A stretch of DNA of 64,000 nt from G963666895 sp963666895 (GTDB lineage: Bacteria > Desulfobacterota > Desulfovibrionia > Desulfovibrionales > Desulfovibrionaceae), in the NCBI GenBank assembly GCA_963666895.2, contig CAXXNS010000010.1, positions 248,001 to 312,000 on the forward strand. Direction: 5' to 3'. A model generated the notes under the pieces. It did no database searches, was not told the DNA's origin, and saw only the letters and a program-made list of their open reading frames with translations. This document shows positions 40,713 through 49,392 of this stretch, piece after piece. Each line of letters opens with the position of its first letter. Positions within the stretch are counted from its first letter, which is position 1. Both the position numbers and the translations under genes were made by a program.

Positions 40713-41714
40713 TTGAGCGACAAGAATCTCAAGACCGCCACCTTTGCCGGGGGCTGCTTCTGGTGCCTGGAAGCGGACTTCGAAAAGATTCCGGGCGTGG
40801 TGGAGGTTGAATCCGGATACACGGGCGGGGACGTGCCCGACCCGACCTACGAGCAGGTCTGCTCCGGGACCACCGGCCACCTGGAGGCCGTGCGGCTGCG
40901 CTACGACCCGGAACAGGTGGACTACGCCTTCCTGCTGGACTGGTTCTGGCGGCACGTGGACCCCACGGACCCGGGCGGCTCGTTCGCGGACCGGGGCTCC
41001 CAGTACGAATCGGCCATCTTCTTTCACGACGAGGAGCAGCGCCGCATGGCCAAGGCCTCCCGCTCCACCCTGTCCATGAGCGGCCCGTTCAAGAAGCCCA
41101 TCGTCACCTCCATCCGGCCCGCGAGCCCCTTCTACCCCGCCGAGGAGCATCACCAGGGCTACCACCGGACCTGCGAGGTGCATTACTCCATCTACCGCAT
41201 GGGCTCGGGACGGGACATGTTCCTGGACCGGGTCTGGGGCGAGCGCAAGGACGCCCTGACCCCCGCCCTGGAGCAGGAATACGCCAAGCCGGGCATGGAA
41301 GAGCTTCGGCAAAGCATGGACCAGATGGCCTTCCAGGTCACCCAGGAGCAGGGCACCGAGCCCCCGTTCAAGAACGCGCACTGGGACAACAAGGAGCCGG
41401 GCATCTACGTGGACGTCCTGTCCGGGGAGCCGCTGTTCGCCTCGGTGGACAAGTTCGACTCGGGCACGGGCTGGCCCAGCTTCACCCGGCCCCTGGAGCC
41501 GGGCAACATCGTCACCCGCACGGACGACCGGCTGGCCATGCCCCGCACCGAGGTGCGCAGCAGGCGGGCGGACAACCACCTGGGCCACGTGTTCGACGAC
41601 GGCCCGAAGCCCACGGGCCTCCGCTACTGCATCAATTCCGCGGCCCTGCGCTTCGTGCCCAGGGACAGAATGGCCCAGGAAGGCTACGGCCGGTATTTGT
41701 CGCGGTTCGAGTAG
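40713..41714 (+). CDS. msrAB: Fused methionine sulfoxide reductase MsrA-MsrB
   Basis: 333 residues repairing oxidised methionine. The MsrA domain (about 1-185) has Gly-Gly-Cys15-Phe-Trp-Cys18-Leu-Glu. The MsrB domain (about 200-325) has Gly-Thr-Gly-Trp-Pro-Ser-Phe, His-Leu-Gly-His-Val-Phe-Asp and Cys-Ile-Asn-Ser-Ala-Ala-Leu-Arg-Phe, with the catalytic Cys near 305. The MsrB zinc CxxC pairs are absent (Gly-Glu-Pro-Leu-Phe-Ala), the zinc-free type. TTG start, with AAAGGAG about 10 nt upstream. A long AT-rich leader precedes it. Confidence 0.95.
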   Translation: MSDKNLKTATFAGGCFWCLEADFEKIPGVVEVESGYTGGDVPDPTYEQVCSGTTGHLEAVRLRYDPEQVDYAFLLDWFWRHVDPTDPGGSFADRGSQYESAIFFHDEEQRRMAKASRSTLSMSGPFKKPIVTSIRPASPFYPAEEHHQGYHRTCEVHYSIYRMGSGRDMFLDRVWGERKDALTPALEQEYAKPGMEELRQSMDQMAFQVTQEQGTEPPFKNAHWDNKEPGIYVDVLSGEPLFASVDKFDSGTGWPSFTRPLEPGNIVTRTDDRLAMPRTEVRSRRADNHLGHVFDDGPKPTGLRYCINSAALRFVPRDRMAQEGYGRYLSRFE

Positions 41715-41717
41715 CCC

Positions 41718-42128
41718 CTATTTCACCCGCTTCAGCTCATAGAACATGGCCTTGGGCGCATCTCCGTGCTCAAGGTAGTAGAGCGCCATGTCCGTGTCCG
41801 AGATCAAATCGCCCATGATCAGGCCGTCCTCGTGCTCGGCGATGTAGACGTGCGTGCCGTCCGCGCTGACCACGCCGCTGAAGGACTCCTTGTGGGTCGT
41901 CCCGTCCGGCATGCCCCAGGTCTTGACGCCGTGGAAGGTGTGGCCCACCTGCTCGATGATCTCAAAGGTCACGTTCCCGGGCTTGGAGGTGATGAACCCC
42001 TTGGCCGCATGGTGTATCTCGACCTGTCCCATCCACTCGCCCACCAGGTCCGGGATGGGGTTCACGGCCGAGGCCGGGGCGGCCGCGCACAAGGACATCA
42101 GGACCACAAGCATCAGCATGCGTTTCAT
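41718..42128 (-). CDS. Secreted protein of unknown function
   Basis: 136 residues. A Sec signal peptide (Met-Lys-Arg, hydrophobic core, cleavage near Pro-Ala-Ser-Ala) and a small mature domain with several Trp/Gly-rich beta-like stretches (Gly-Glu-Trp-Met-Gly-Gln, His-Gly-Val-Lys-Thr-Trp-Gly). AGGAGG lies 7 nt before the ATG; an upstream in-frame start at 42254 is in low-quality sequence and rejected. Convergent with msrAB, 3 nt apart. Confidence 0.8.
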   Translation of the reverse strand: MKRMLMLVVLMSLCAAAPASAVNPIPDLVGEWMGQVEIHHAAKGFITSKPGNVTFEIIEQVGHTFHGVKTWGMPDGTTHKESFSGVVSADGTHVYIAEHEDGLIMGDLISDTDMALYYLEHGDAPKAMFYELKRVK

Positions 42129-42217
42129 GTTCGTTCCTCCTGAAAAGAGTTGAAAGCACAAAGCACCTATTGCCAACGATAGCACGGCGACGGCCCGCGC
42201 AAAACCCCTGGAACACG

Positions 42218-42250
42218 AAAACGCGGCCCGGGCGAACCCGGACCGCGTTT
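42218..42250 (-). terminator. Intrinsic terminator after the 3D-domain gene
   Basis: Stem AAACGCGG (42219-42226)/CCGCGTTT (42243-42250) with an inner CCGGG/CCCGG helix after one mismatch; the minus-strand end is TTTTCG. It lies 37 nt past the stop of the gene at 42288. Confidence 0.75.
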
Positions 42251-42287
42251 CCATTGAGGCGGAAAATCTCCGCCAACTCCCGTCGGA

Positions 42288-42782
42288 CTAGATGTCGAGC
42301 AGGGCCACGGTCTTCTGCCGCTTGCCGAAGCGCACGGCCTTGTCGCGGTCCCACATGAACACGTCGATGCTGTTGGTGAAGCGGGCGTTCATGAGATCGT
42401 TGATCTCGAAGATGCCCAGGCCCTCGATGCGGATCTTCTTGCCGAAAACCCAGCCCGCGTCGAACAGGTCGCGGGACACGGCCACGGTGCCCGGCTTGAC
42501 CGAGCGCATGCTGGCCGCGACCATGGGGTCCTCGTCGCACTGCTCCTCGGTGGGGTTGTAGGCGGTGACGGTCAGGTCCTTGACCCACTGGGCGCGGGAC
42601 TCCTTGGTCTCCAGCACCTGGGTCAGGTGCAGGGTGGCCTCCATGGTGCGCAGGCGGTAATCGGCCAGTTCCAGCCCCCGTTCCAGGGCCTGAATCTTGT
42701 CCTCGCGGGCCTGCACCTCCAGCCCCAGGAGCAAAAGCCCCGAGAGCATGCAGAGGATGAGTATCTTGATTGGCGTTCGCAT
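42288..42782 (-). CDS. 3D (Asp-Asp-Asp) domain secreted protein
   Basis: 164 residues. An N-terminal signal or anchor helix (about 5-24), a helical, Glu/Gln-rich linker (about 28-60), then a C-terminal 3D domain (about 70-155) of the double-psi barrel type: Thr-Ala-Tyr-Asn-Pro, Thr-Val-Ala-Val-Ser-Arg-Asp, Gly-Lys-Lys-Ile-Arg-Ile-Glu-Gly, Glu-Ile-Asn-Asp-Leu-Met. This domain occurs in lytic transglycosylases and cell-wall proteins (MltA, YabE). GGAG site about 8 nt before the ATG. Confidence 0.82.
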   Translation of the reverse strand: MRTPIKILILCMLSGLLLLGLEVQAREDKIQALERGLELADYRLRTMEATLHLTQVLETKESRAQWVKDLTVTAYNPTEEQCDEDPMVAASMRSVKPGTVAVSRDLFDAGWVFGKKIRIEGLGIFEINDLMNARFTNSIDVFMWDRDKAVRFGKRQKTVALLDI

Positions 42783-43042
42783 ACAATCTCTCCGTTCTTT
42801 TTCGATGAGGAAGGCCAATTACTCATCCAAAAATAACCTGTCAAGTTTTAACCGAAAAGAGCTTGTTCTCCATCTATTCAAACAAGATACAATGTTACAG
42901 CCCGTTTTCCCGAGTTCGCAACCTCCCAATATTGTTTACTGCGGGGGAACCGGTCATGCCCGGTTTTGGGGTCTTGTGGATTCTTGACCCTGGGCGGAAA
43001 ATATGGAAACAGCCCTGGCGAACCCAAACCAAGGAGCCTGAC

Positions 43043-43327
43043 GTGGCCCAGAACGTGGAAGACCTGACTGTCAATTACGAAGAAGGCGGCGTGCAGGTGG
43101 TCAAGGAACTGGACAAGCGCGTCCTGACCAAGGGCGCGTGGTCCACCGTGCTTTTCCGCTACCAGGAATTCAACCGGGCCAAGGACGAGTACGGCCCGGA
43201 CAAGTACGTCATCCGCCGCTACCAGAAAAAGGACGGCAACTACCTGCCCCGGAGCAAATTCGTCATCTCCAGCCCGGACCAGGCCCGGCAGATCATCGAG
43301 GCCCTGACCGAATGGCTGAAGGATTGA
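43043..43327 (+). CDS. PC4/YdbC-like small nucleic-acid-binding protein (tentative)
   Basis: 94 residues, soluble, with alternating strands (Leu-Thr-Val-Asn-Tyr, Trp-Ser-Thr-Val-Leu-Phe-Arg-Tyr-Gln-Glu-Phe) and an end that reads as a helix (Gln-Ala-Arg-Gln-Ile-Ile-Glu-Ala-Leu). The pattern is like bacterial PC4/YdbC or p15 coactivator proteins, which bind single-stranded DNA, but similarity is too weak to be sure. GTG start with AAGGAG 6 nt upstream. A promoter-like TTGTTC (42863-42868) with TACAAT (42888-42893) lies 150 nt upstream. Followed by a strong terminator. Confidence 0.7.
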   Translation: MAQNVEDLTVNYEEGGVQVVKELDKRVLTKGAWSTVLFRYQEFNRAKDEYGPDKYVIRRYQKKDGNYLPRSKFVISSPDQARQIIEALTEWLKD

Positions 43328-43352
43328 GCCGGGATTCCAGACGCACCGCCAA

Positions 43353-43387
43353 GCAAAAGGCCCGCCAAGAGCGGGCCTTTTGCTTTC
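43353..43387. terminator. Bidirectional intrinsic terminator
   Basis: Perfect 13-bp stem (43353-43365/43371-43383, arm GCAAAAGGCCCGC) with a 5-nt loop and a TTTC tail. It separates the gene at 43043 from the convergent amidase. Confidence 0.85.
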
Positions 43388-43407
43388 AGGGCGGAATTTT
43401 CAACGGC

Positions 43408-45114
43408 CTATAATTGGGCGAAGCGCTCGATCTGCCGCTTGTACGCGGCCACGCCCTTGGCGATGCCCTGGGCCAGGGCCTTGAGGTAGGCGTCCTTCTT
43501 GAGCATGGTCATCTCGGTGTCGTTGGACATGTAGCCCAGCTCGATGAGCACCGAAGGCATCTTGGCGCCCATGAGCACGTAGAAGGGCGCCTCGCGATGG
43601 CCGTGGTCGTTGATGGAGTACTTGGAGCGCACGTGCTTGATCACGCTGCCCTGCACCATCTCGGCCAGGTCCGAGCTCTCCTCGATCTTGCTTGAAAGCA
43701 TGAGGTCCGAGAGGATGTACTGCAGGTCGCTGATCTGCTTGGGGTCCACCGCGTTTTCCTTGGCCGCCACGCGCTTGGCGTCCTCGGTCTTGGCCATGTT
43801 CAGGCTGTAGACCTCCAGGCCCTGGATGCGCGAGCTCTTGTGCGCGTTGCAGTGCAGGGAGATGAACATGTCGGCCTTTTTCAGGTTGGCCATGGCGGTG
43901 CGGTCCTCCAGGGACACGAATTCGTCCGTGGTCCGGGTGTAGAGCACCTTGAAGCCCTGCTCCTCCAGGATGGCCCCCAGGTACTGGGCGATCTTGAGGT
44001 TCAGGTTCTTCTCCTTGGTCCCGGCGTAGACCGCGCCGTTGTCGCGGCCGCCGTGGCCCGGGTCGAGCATGATGGTCTTGACCGTCAGGCCCAGCTGCTC
44101 GATGAGGTCGCCGGTGGGATCGGCGGACATGGCCGGGCCCTTGCCGCCGCCGTCGTCCTCGGCCGAACCCGAGGCCTGGGCCGTCTTGGTGGGCGCGGGC
44201 GCGTCCGGAGAGTAGACGTCCACGATGATGCGGAACGGGTTCTCCAGGTGGAAGATCTTGTGCTCCTGGTGCTCCAGCAGGTCCAGGACCACCCGGGTCA
44301 CCTCCGGGGTGTTCTGCCCCACCCGGTACCCGGACAGGATGCCGTCCGAGATCCTGACGTTCTGGAGCACGCCCTGGCCCACCTGCGCGCCGCGCAGGTC
44401 CACGTAGACCCGGTAGGACTTGTCCTTGTCCGGCACGGGCTCCAGGAACTTCCACACGTACTGCACGGGCCGGTCCAGCTCCAGGACCACCCGGGTGTAC
44501 TCGTCGCTGGACTTGTAGCGGACCATGTCCAGGTGCGCGGTGCCCTCGGCCGGGACCACGCCTCCGGCTTCTGCGTAGCCGCTGTCCAGGGCGGACTCGT
44601 CCAGCTGGTCCAGCCAGGCCTGGGCCTGGGGATACATGTCCCCGCCCCTGTGGTCCTTGACGATGGCCAGCAGGTCGCGGTGGGCGTCCTCGGGCCGGTT
44701 CAAGCGCTCGAAGCGCAGCTCGGCCGAGCGGTACAGGCAGTCGTCGGCCCAGTCGTGGGAGGGAAACTCGGACGCGGTGCGCTGGTAGTATTCCACGGCC
44801 CGCTCGAAGTCGCTGGTCAGGCCGCTGCGGTAGCCCAGCTCCTCCTGGACCCGGCCCAGGTAGTACAGGGCCTTGGGCGCATAGGTTCCCTTGGGATCGC
44901 GGTCGTACAGGCCCTGGAACTTGCGCTCCACCTTGATCCATTCGGACCGGTACTTGGCCTTGTCGCGGTTGTCCTTGAGGGCGTGGAAGGCGTTGTAGGC
45001 CTGGTTGAAGTCCTGGCCCAGGCCGGCCGCCTGGACGGGCGCGCACAGGAGCAGGCAGAACAAAAATGCCAGCACGGCCGTGAGCGAAGTGCGACGGGTG
45101 GTGTGGCTGGTCAT
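43408..45114 (-). CDS. N-acetylmuramoyl-L-alanine amidase with AMIN and TPR-like domains
   Basis: 568 residues. A signal peptide (about 1-32) with twin Arg near the start, a TPR-like helical region (about 35-190, Ala-Leu-Tyr-Tyr-Leu-Gly-Arg, Ala-Val-Glu-Tyr-Tyr-Gln-Arg), an AMIN domain (about 215-335) for envelope targeting, a Gly/Ala/Asp linker, then Amidase_3 (about 370-560): Leu-Asp-Pro-Gly-His-Gly-Gly, Glu-Lys-Asn-Leu-Asn-Leu, Ser-Leu-His-Cys-Asn-Ala, Val-Leu-Ile-Glu-Leu-Gly-Tyr. This is AmiC-like, cutting peptide stems from glycan during daughter-cell separation. An upstream in-frame start at 45207 is dropped. AAGGA lies close before the ATG. Confidence 0.93.
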   Translation of the reverse strand: MTSHTTRRTSLTAVLAFLFCLLLCAPVQAAGLGQDFNQAYNAFHALKDNRDKAKYRSEWIKVERKFQGLYDRDPKGTYAPKALYYLGRVQEELGYRSGLTSDFERAVEYYQRTASEFPSHDWADDCLYRSAELRFERLNRPEDAHRDLLAIVKDHRGGDMYPQAQAWLDQLDESALDSGYAEAGGVVPAEGTAHLDMVRYKSSDEYTRVVLELDRPVQYVWKFLEPVPDKDKSYRVYVDLRGAQVGQGVLQNVRISDGILSGYRVGQNTPEVTRVVLDLLEHQEHKIFHLENPFRIIVDVYSPDAPAPTKTAQASGSAEDDGGGKGPAMSADPTGDLIEQLGLTVKTIMLDPGHGGRDNGAVYAGTKEKNLNLKIAQYLGAILEEQGFKVLYTRTTDEFVSLEDRTAMANLKKADMFISLHCNAHKSSRIQGLEVYSLNMAKTEDAKRVAAKENAVDPKQISDLQYILSDLMLSSKIEESSDLAEMVQGSVIKHVRSKYSINDHGHREAPFYVLMGAKMPSVLIELGYMSNDTEMTMLKKDAYLKALAQGIAKGVAAYKRQIERFAQL

Positions 45115-45253
45115 GTTCCTTGCGTTCCTGCTGCGCCTGATGTTGGGCCGGTCTTCTCTTTGTCCATTAAAATCTAAAAAAAGTCCAGACCTTTGGAGCG
45201 ACAACACTTTTCAATGGATTTCCACGTGTTGCCCCGACGAAAAAAACAAGGAA

Positions 45254-46939
45254 TTACAAGGGGCGGCGGCAGGCGATGGGCATGCGCCAGCCCATGCCGA
45301 AGGCCTGGGAGGTGATCTTGAGCCCGGGCGCGGCCTGCCTGCGCTTGAACTCGGCCGTACGCACCAGGGACAGAACCCGGTCCACCACCTGGGGGTCGTA
45401 GCCCTTGCCCTTGATCTCCTGGCCCGAACAGCGGCCCTCCACGTGCAGGGCCAGGATCTCGTCCAGCACGTCGTAGTCGGGCAGGGAGTCGGAGTCCTGC
45501 TGGTCCGGCCGAAGCTCGGCCGAGGGCGGCTTGGTCAGGATGGCCTCGGGGATCACGTCGCTCACGTTCTGGTTGATCCAGCGGGCCAGGGAGTAGACCA
45601 GGGTCTTGGGCACGTCCGAGATCACGGCCAGGCCGCCGGACATGTCGCCGTAGATGGTGCAGTAGCCCACGGCCAGCTCGGACTTGTTGCCCGTGGTCAG
45701 CAGCAGGGACTTGTGCTTGTTGGACAGGGCCATGAGCAGATTGCCCCGAATGCGCGACTGGATGTTCTCCTCGGTCACGTCCTGGCCGTAGCCCTTGAAG
45801 GGCACGGTCAGGGTGCGGTCGTACACGGCCATGACGTCGGCGATGGGCAGGGTCAGGGCCTTGATGCCCAGCCGCTTGGCCAACTCCTCGGAGTCCTCCA
45901 CGCTGCCTCGGCTGGAGTGGGGCGAGGGCATGAGCACGCCGGTGACGTTGTCCGGGCCCAGGGCGTGGGCGGCCACCACCGCGGTCACGGCCGAGTCGAT
46001 GCCCCCGGACAGGCCCAGCAACGCCTTGGAGAACCCGCACTTGGCCACGTAGTCCCGGGTGCCCAGGACCAGGGCCCGCCAGGCCTCGGACTCGGCCGAC
46101 CAATCGTCTTCCGCCACGCCCTGATCCTCTGCGGTCAAGTCCCACACGGCCACGCCCTCCTCGAATCCGGGCAGCCGGGCCAGCAAAGTGCCGTCCGGGC
46201 CGAACAGGCTGGAGCGGCCGTCGAACACCAGCTCGTCGTTGCCGCCCACCTGGTTGGCGTAGACCAGGAACGCGCCCCTGCCCTGGCCGGCCTTGCGGGC
46301 CGTGCGCGACAGGAGCTCCTCCCGGAACCCTTGCTTGCCCAGGGTGAAGGGCGAGGCGGACAGGTTGACGATGAGGTCCGCGCCTCCGGCCAGGAGCCGG
46401 TCCACCCGGTCGGCGTGGTAGCGCGGTCGTTCCCAGGTCTCGGGGTCGTTCCACAGGTCCTCGCAGATGGTCACGGCCACCTGGGTCCTGGCGATGTCCA
46501 CCATGTTGTCCGTGTCCCCGGGCTCGAAGTAGCGGTCCTCGTCGAACACGTCGTAGGTGGGCAGCAGGGTCTTGCAATAGGGCCCGCGCACCTCGCCCTC
46601 ATAGAGCAGCCAGGCGGCGTTGAACAGGGCGCGGCCTTCCGGGGCTGGGTTGCGGGCCACCGAGCCCACCAGCACGGCCGGGCCGTTTGAAAAGCGCTGT
46701 TCCAGGTCCTTGGCCAGGTCGTGCAGGGCGGTCTGGCTCTGGTCGGCCACGGTGTCGAACAGGAGCAGGTCGCGGGGAGGATAGCCCAGCAGGCAGAGCT
46801 CCGGAGCCACGCACAGATCGACGGGTCCACCCATGTCCTTGGCCAGGTCCACGGCCTGGGCCACCGCGTCCAGGATGCGGGCGCGGTTGCCGTCCAGGTC
46901 GCCGACAACGGGGTTGATCTGCAGGACTCCTATGCGCAT
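45254..46939 (-). CDS. nadE: Glutamine-dependent NAD+ synthase
   Basis: 561 residues. An N-terminal nitrilase-type glutaminase (about 1-270: Pro-Glu-Leu-Cys-Leu-Leu-Gly-Tyr, Tyr-Cys-Lys-Thr, Ile-Cys-Glu-Asp-Leu-Trp with the catalytic Glu/Lys/Cys) feeds ammonia to the C-terminal synthase (Leu-Ser-Gly-Gly-Ile-Asp-Ser-Ala). Makes NAD+ from the nicotinate adenine dinucleotide. AGGAGG 5 nt before the ATG; a longer upstream reading is unsupported. Alone on the minus strand. Confidence 0.96.
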   Translation of the reverse strand: MRIGVLQINPVVGDLDGNRARILDAVAQAVDLAKDMGGPVDLCVAPELCLLGYPPRDLLLFDTVADQSQTALHDLAKDLEQRFSNGPAVLVGSVARNPAPEGRALFNAAWLLYEGEVRGPYCKTLLPTYDVFDEDRYFEPGDTDNMVDIARTQVAVTICEDLWNDPETWERPRYHADRVDRLLAGGADLIVNLSASPFTLGKQGFREELLSRTARKAGQGRGAFLVYANQVGGNDELVFDGRSSLFGPDGTLLARLPGFEEGVAVWDLTAEDQGVAEDDWSAESEAWRALVLGTRDYVAKCGFSKALLGLSGGIDSAVTAVVAAHALGPDNVTGVLMPSPHSSRGSVEDSEELAKRLGIKALTLPIADVMAVYDRTLTVPFKGYGQDVTEENIQSRIRGNLLMALSNKHKSLLLTTGNKSELAVGYCTIYGDMSGGLAVISDVPKTLVYSLARWINQNVSDVIPEAILTKPPSAELRPDQQDSDSLPDYDVLDEILALHVEGRCSGQEIKGKGYDPQVVDRVLSLVRTAEFKRRQAAPGLKITSQAFGMGWRMPIACRRPL

Positions 46940-47269
46940 GCGGGCCTCCTGTCCTGGGATGGCACGAGTGCCCCGGCAGGTCAAGAAAGCCCTGAACTTC
47001 AATAGCCCACCGTCAACAATCTGCCCCCCATAAGAAAAATCCGAACCAACCGATAAGTGAGTAAATGATTCCCACGGCCCCACGGGAGGCGGCCCCGGGC
47101 TTTGCACGACAAATATGCTTTTAATCAAGACTGTTGCGCTTCCATAAATACGGAAATGAAAAACTGGCAGGATTCTTGAATCAACCTTGGGACCAGAAAA
47201 ATTATTCGCCCGGAAAACGATTGCCCGGGGCCGTGGAAACGCACGAACGACAAGGAACAGTATTCCGCT
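46940..47269. other. 330-bp intergenic region upstream of the glycan operon
   Basis: No gene. Drops in GC relative to neighbours; includes an AT-rich patch (47105-47150). A TGGCAG...CTTGA near 47165 resembles sigma54 but lacks the -12 GC. No convincing promoter for the operon could be fixed. The last 20 nt include AAGGAA, 13 nt before the first start codon. Confidence 0.5.
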
Positions 47270-48271
47270 ATGGACCTGAAAGACAAGACCTTTTTGGTGA
47301 TCGGCGGAGCCGGGTTCATCGGTTCCCACCTGGTGGACCAGCTCGTGAACACCGAGTGCCGGGAGATTCGGATTTTTGACAACTTCACCCGCGGCAGCGA
47401 AGAAAACCTCGCCCAGGCCTTGCAGGATCCCAGGGTCAACATCTTCAAGCTGGGCGGCGAGCTCCTGCACCGCGACATTCTGGACGCGGCCATGCAGGGC
47501 GTGGACGGGGTGTTCCATTTGGCCGCCCTGTGGCTCCTCCACTGCCACGACTTCCCGCGCAGCGCCTTCGAGGTCAACATCGGCGGCACCTTCAACGTGC
47601 TGGAAGCCATGCTGAACAACGGGGTCAAACGGCTGGTCTCCTCCTCCTCGGCATCGGTCTACGGCGACGCCCTGGAGGAGCCCATGACCGAGGACCACCC
47701 TTACAACAACACCAATTTCTACGGAGCGACCAAGATCGCGGGCGAGCACATGTGCCGCGCCCTGCACCACCGCTACAAGGGCACGGACAAGCACTTCGAC
47801 TACGTGGGCCTGCGCTACATGAACGTGTACGGCCCGCGCCAGGACTACAAGGGCGCATACATCGCCGTGATCATGAAGATGCTCGACCGGTTGGACCAGG
47901 GGTTGCCCCCGGTGGTCTACGGCGACGGCTCCCAGTCCTACGACTTCATCTCCGTGGAGGACTGCGCCAGGGCCAACGTCCTGGCCATGGCCGCGGACAC
48001 AACGGACACCTTCTACAACGTGGGCGCGGGCATCAAGACCAGCATCAAGGAGCTGGCCGAGCTGCTCCTGGAGCTGACCGGCTCGGACCTTCAGGTGGAA
48101 TACAAGGAAGGCGGCCTGACCTTCGTCAAGAACCGCCTGGGCAGCCCGGTCAAGGCCTCGGCCGAAATCGGCTTCACCGCCCAGAAGGACCTGCGCCAGG
48201 GCCTGGCCGACCTCATCCAGTGGCGGGCCGACCACATCAAGGCCGTGGAGCGCAGGCGCGAGAAGGCGTAG
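47270..48271 (+). CDS. NAD-dependent nucleotide-sugar epimerase/dehydratase
   Basis: 333-residue extended SDR. The coenzyme motif Gly-Gly-Ala-Gly-Phe-Ile-Gly (12-18), the Ser-Ser-Ser-Ser-Ala-Ser-Val-Tyr-Gly strand, and catalytic Tyr-(x3)-Lys in Phe-Tyr-Gly-Ala-Thr-Lys. Most like UDP-glucose 4-epimerase-type enzymes; it could also be a 4,6-dehydratase relative. First gene of the glycan operon. The ribosome site is weak. Confidence 0.88.
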   Translation: MDLKDKTFLVIGGAGFIGSHLVDQLVNTECREIRIFDNFTRGSEENLAQALQDPRVNIFKLGGELLHRDILDAAMQGVDGVFHLAALWLLHCHDFPRSAFEVNIGGTFNVLEAMLNNGVKRLVSSSSASVYGDALEEPMTEDHPYNNTNFYGATKIAGEHMCRALHHRYKGTDKHFDYVGLRYMNVYGPRQDYKGAYIAVIMKMLDRLDQGLPPVVYGDGSQSYDFISVEDCARANVLAMAADTTDTFYNVGAGIKTSIKELAELLLELTGSDLQVEYKEGGLTFVKNRLGSPVKASAEIGFTAQKDLRQGLADLIQWRADHIKAVERRREKA

Positions 48272-48273
48272 GC

Positions 48274-49392
48274 ATGGAAACCATCCCGCTGATCAAACCG
48301 TACATCACGGACGCGCTCAAGGACCGGGTCTGCGCGGTACTCGACTCGGGCTACCTGACCGAGGGCCCGGTCACCCGGGAGTTCGAGCAGGCCGTGGCCG
48401 AGCTGGTCAACGCCCGCCGCGTGCTGGCCGTGACCTCCTGCACCACGGGCCTGGAGCTGGCCCTGCGCTGCCTGGGCATCGGCCCGGGCCACGAGGTCAT
48501 CGTGCCGGACTACACCTACCCGGCCTCGGCTTCGGTGGTGAACATCGTGGGCGCCACGGCCGTGCTGGTGGACGTGGACCCGGCCACCATGCTGGTGGAC
48601 TACGACGCGCTGGAGGCGGCCGTGACCGAGCGCACCCGGGCGATCATGCCCGTGTCCCTGTTCGGCTCGCCCCTGGACTGGGACCGGCTGGACACCATCA
48701 AAAAGAAGCACGATCTTTTCATTGTCGAGGACGCGGCCTGCGCCCTGGGCTCCACCTACCAGGGCAAACCCACGGGCTCCCTGGCCGACATCACGGTCTT
48801 CAGCCACCACCCGCGCAAGTTCATCACCACGGGCGAGGGCGGCACGGTGTGCACGGACAACCAGGACTGGGCCGACTGGATGCTGTCCTACAAGCATTTC
48901 GGCATGGAGAGCGACACCGGGCGGCTGGGCACGCACTTCTCCCGCATCGGCACCAACTACAAGCTCTCCAACATCCTGGCCGCCGTAGGCCTGGCCCAGA
49001 TGGAGCAGGTCCACGAGTTGCTGGCCGAGCGCAGGCGGCTGGCCGGGCGCTACCAGGAATTGCTGGCCGACGTGGGCGGCGTGGACCTGCCCGTGACCAT
49101 TCCCGACGGGGAGCACTCCTGGCAGACCTTCTGCGTGTTCGTGGCTGAGCGCGACCGGATCATGGCCGAGCTGCGGGCCCAGGGCATCGAGGTCCAGATC
49201 GGCACCTACGCCCTGCACATGCACGCGGCCTTCCACAGCAACGACGCCTGCCGGATCATGGGCGACATGAACGGCAGCCGCCGGGCGTTCGAGCGGGCCC
49301 TGGCCCTGCCCCTGTACCACGGCATGACCGGGGCCGAGCAGAAGCGGGTGGTGGAAGCCTTGGGCAAGGCGGTGGGGGGACGCAGCGCATGA
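48274..49392 (+). CDS. DegT/DnrJ/EryC1-type sugar aminotransferase
   Basis: 372-residue PLP enzyme that puts an amino group on a keto-sugar nucleotide. Signatures: Ser-Gly-Tyr-Leu-Thr-Glu-Gly-Pro, Val-Pro-Asp-Tyr-Thr-Tyr-Pro-Ala, Glu-Asp-Ala-Ala-Cys-Ala-Leu-Gly, and the PLP lysine in Ser-His-His-Pro-Arg-Lys-Phe-Ile-Thr-Thr-Gly-Glu-Gly-Gly. Starts 2 nt after the epimerase, so the pair probably supplies a 4-amino (or 3-amino) sugar. Confidence 0.93.
   Translation: METIPLIKPYITDALKDRVCAVLDSGYLTEGPVTREFEQAVAELVNARRVLAVTSCTTGLELALRCLGIGPGHEVIVPDYTYPASASVVNIVGATAVLVDVDPATMLVDYDALEAAVTERTRAIMPVSLFGSPLDWDRLDTIKKKHDLFIVEDAACALGSTYQGKPTGSLADITVFSHHPRKFITTGEGGTVCTDNQDWADWMLSYKHFGMESDTGRLGTHFSRIGTNYKLSNILAAVGLAQMEQVHELLAERRRLAGRYQELLADVGGVDLPVTIPDGEHSWQTFCVFVAERDRIMAELRAQGIEVQIGTYALHMHAAFHSNDACRIMGDMNGSRRAFERALALPLYHGMTGAEQKRVVEALGKAVGGRSA

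Noticed and set aside
47165..47180. Sigma54-like TGGCAG...TTGA before the glycan operon
   Set aside because: The -12 GC is missing (GA instead), so it does not meet the consensus.
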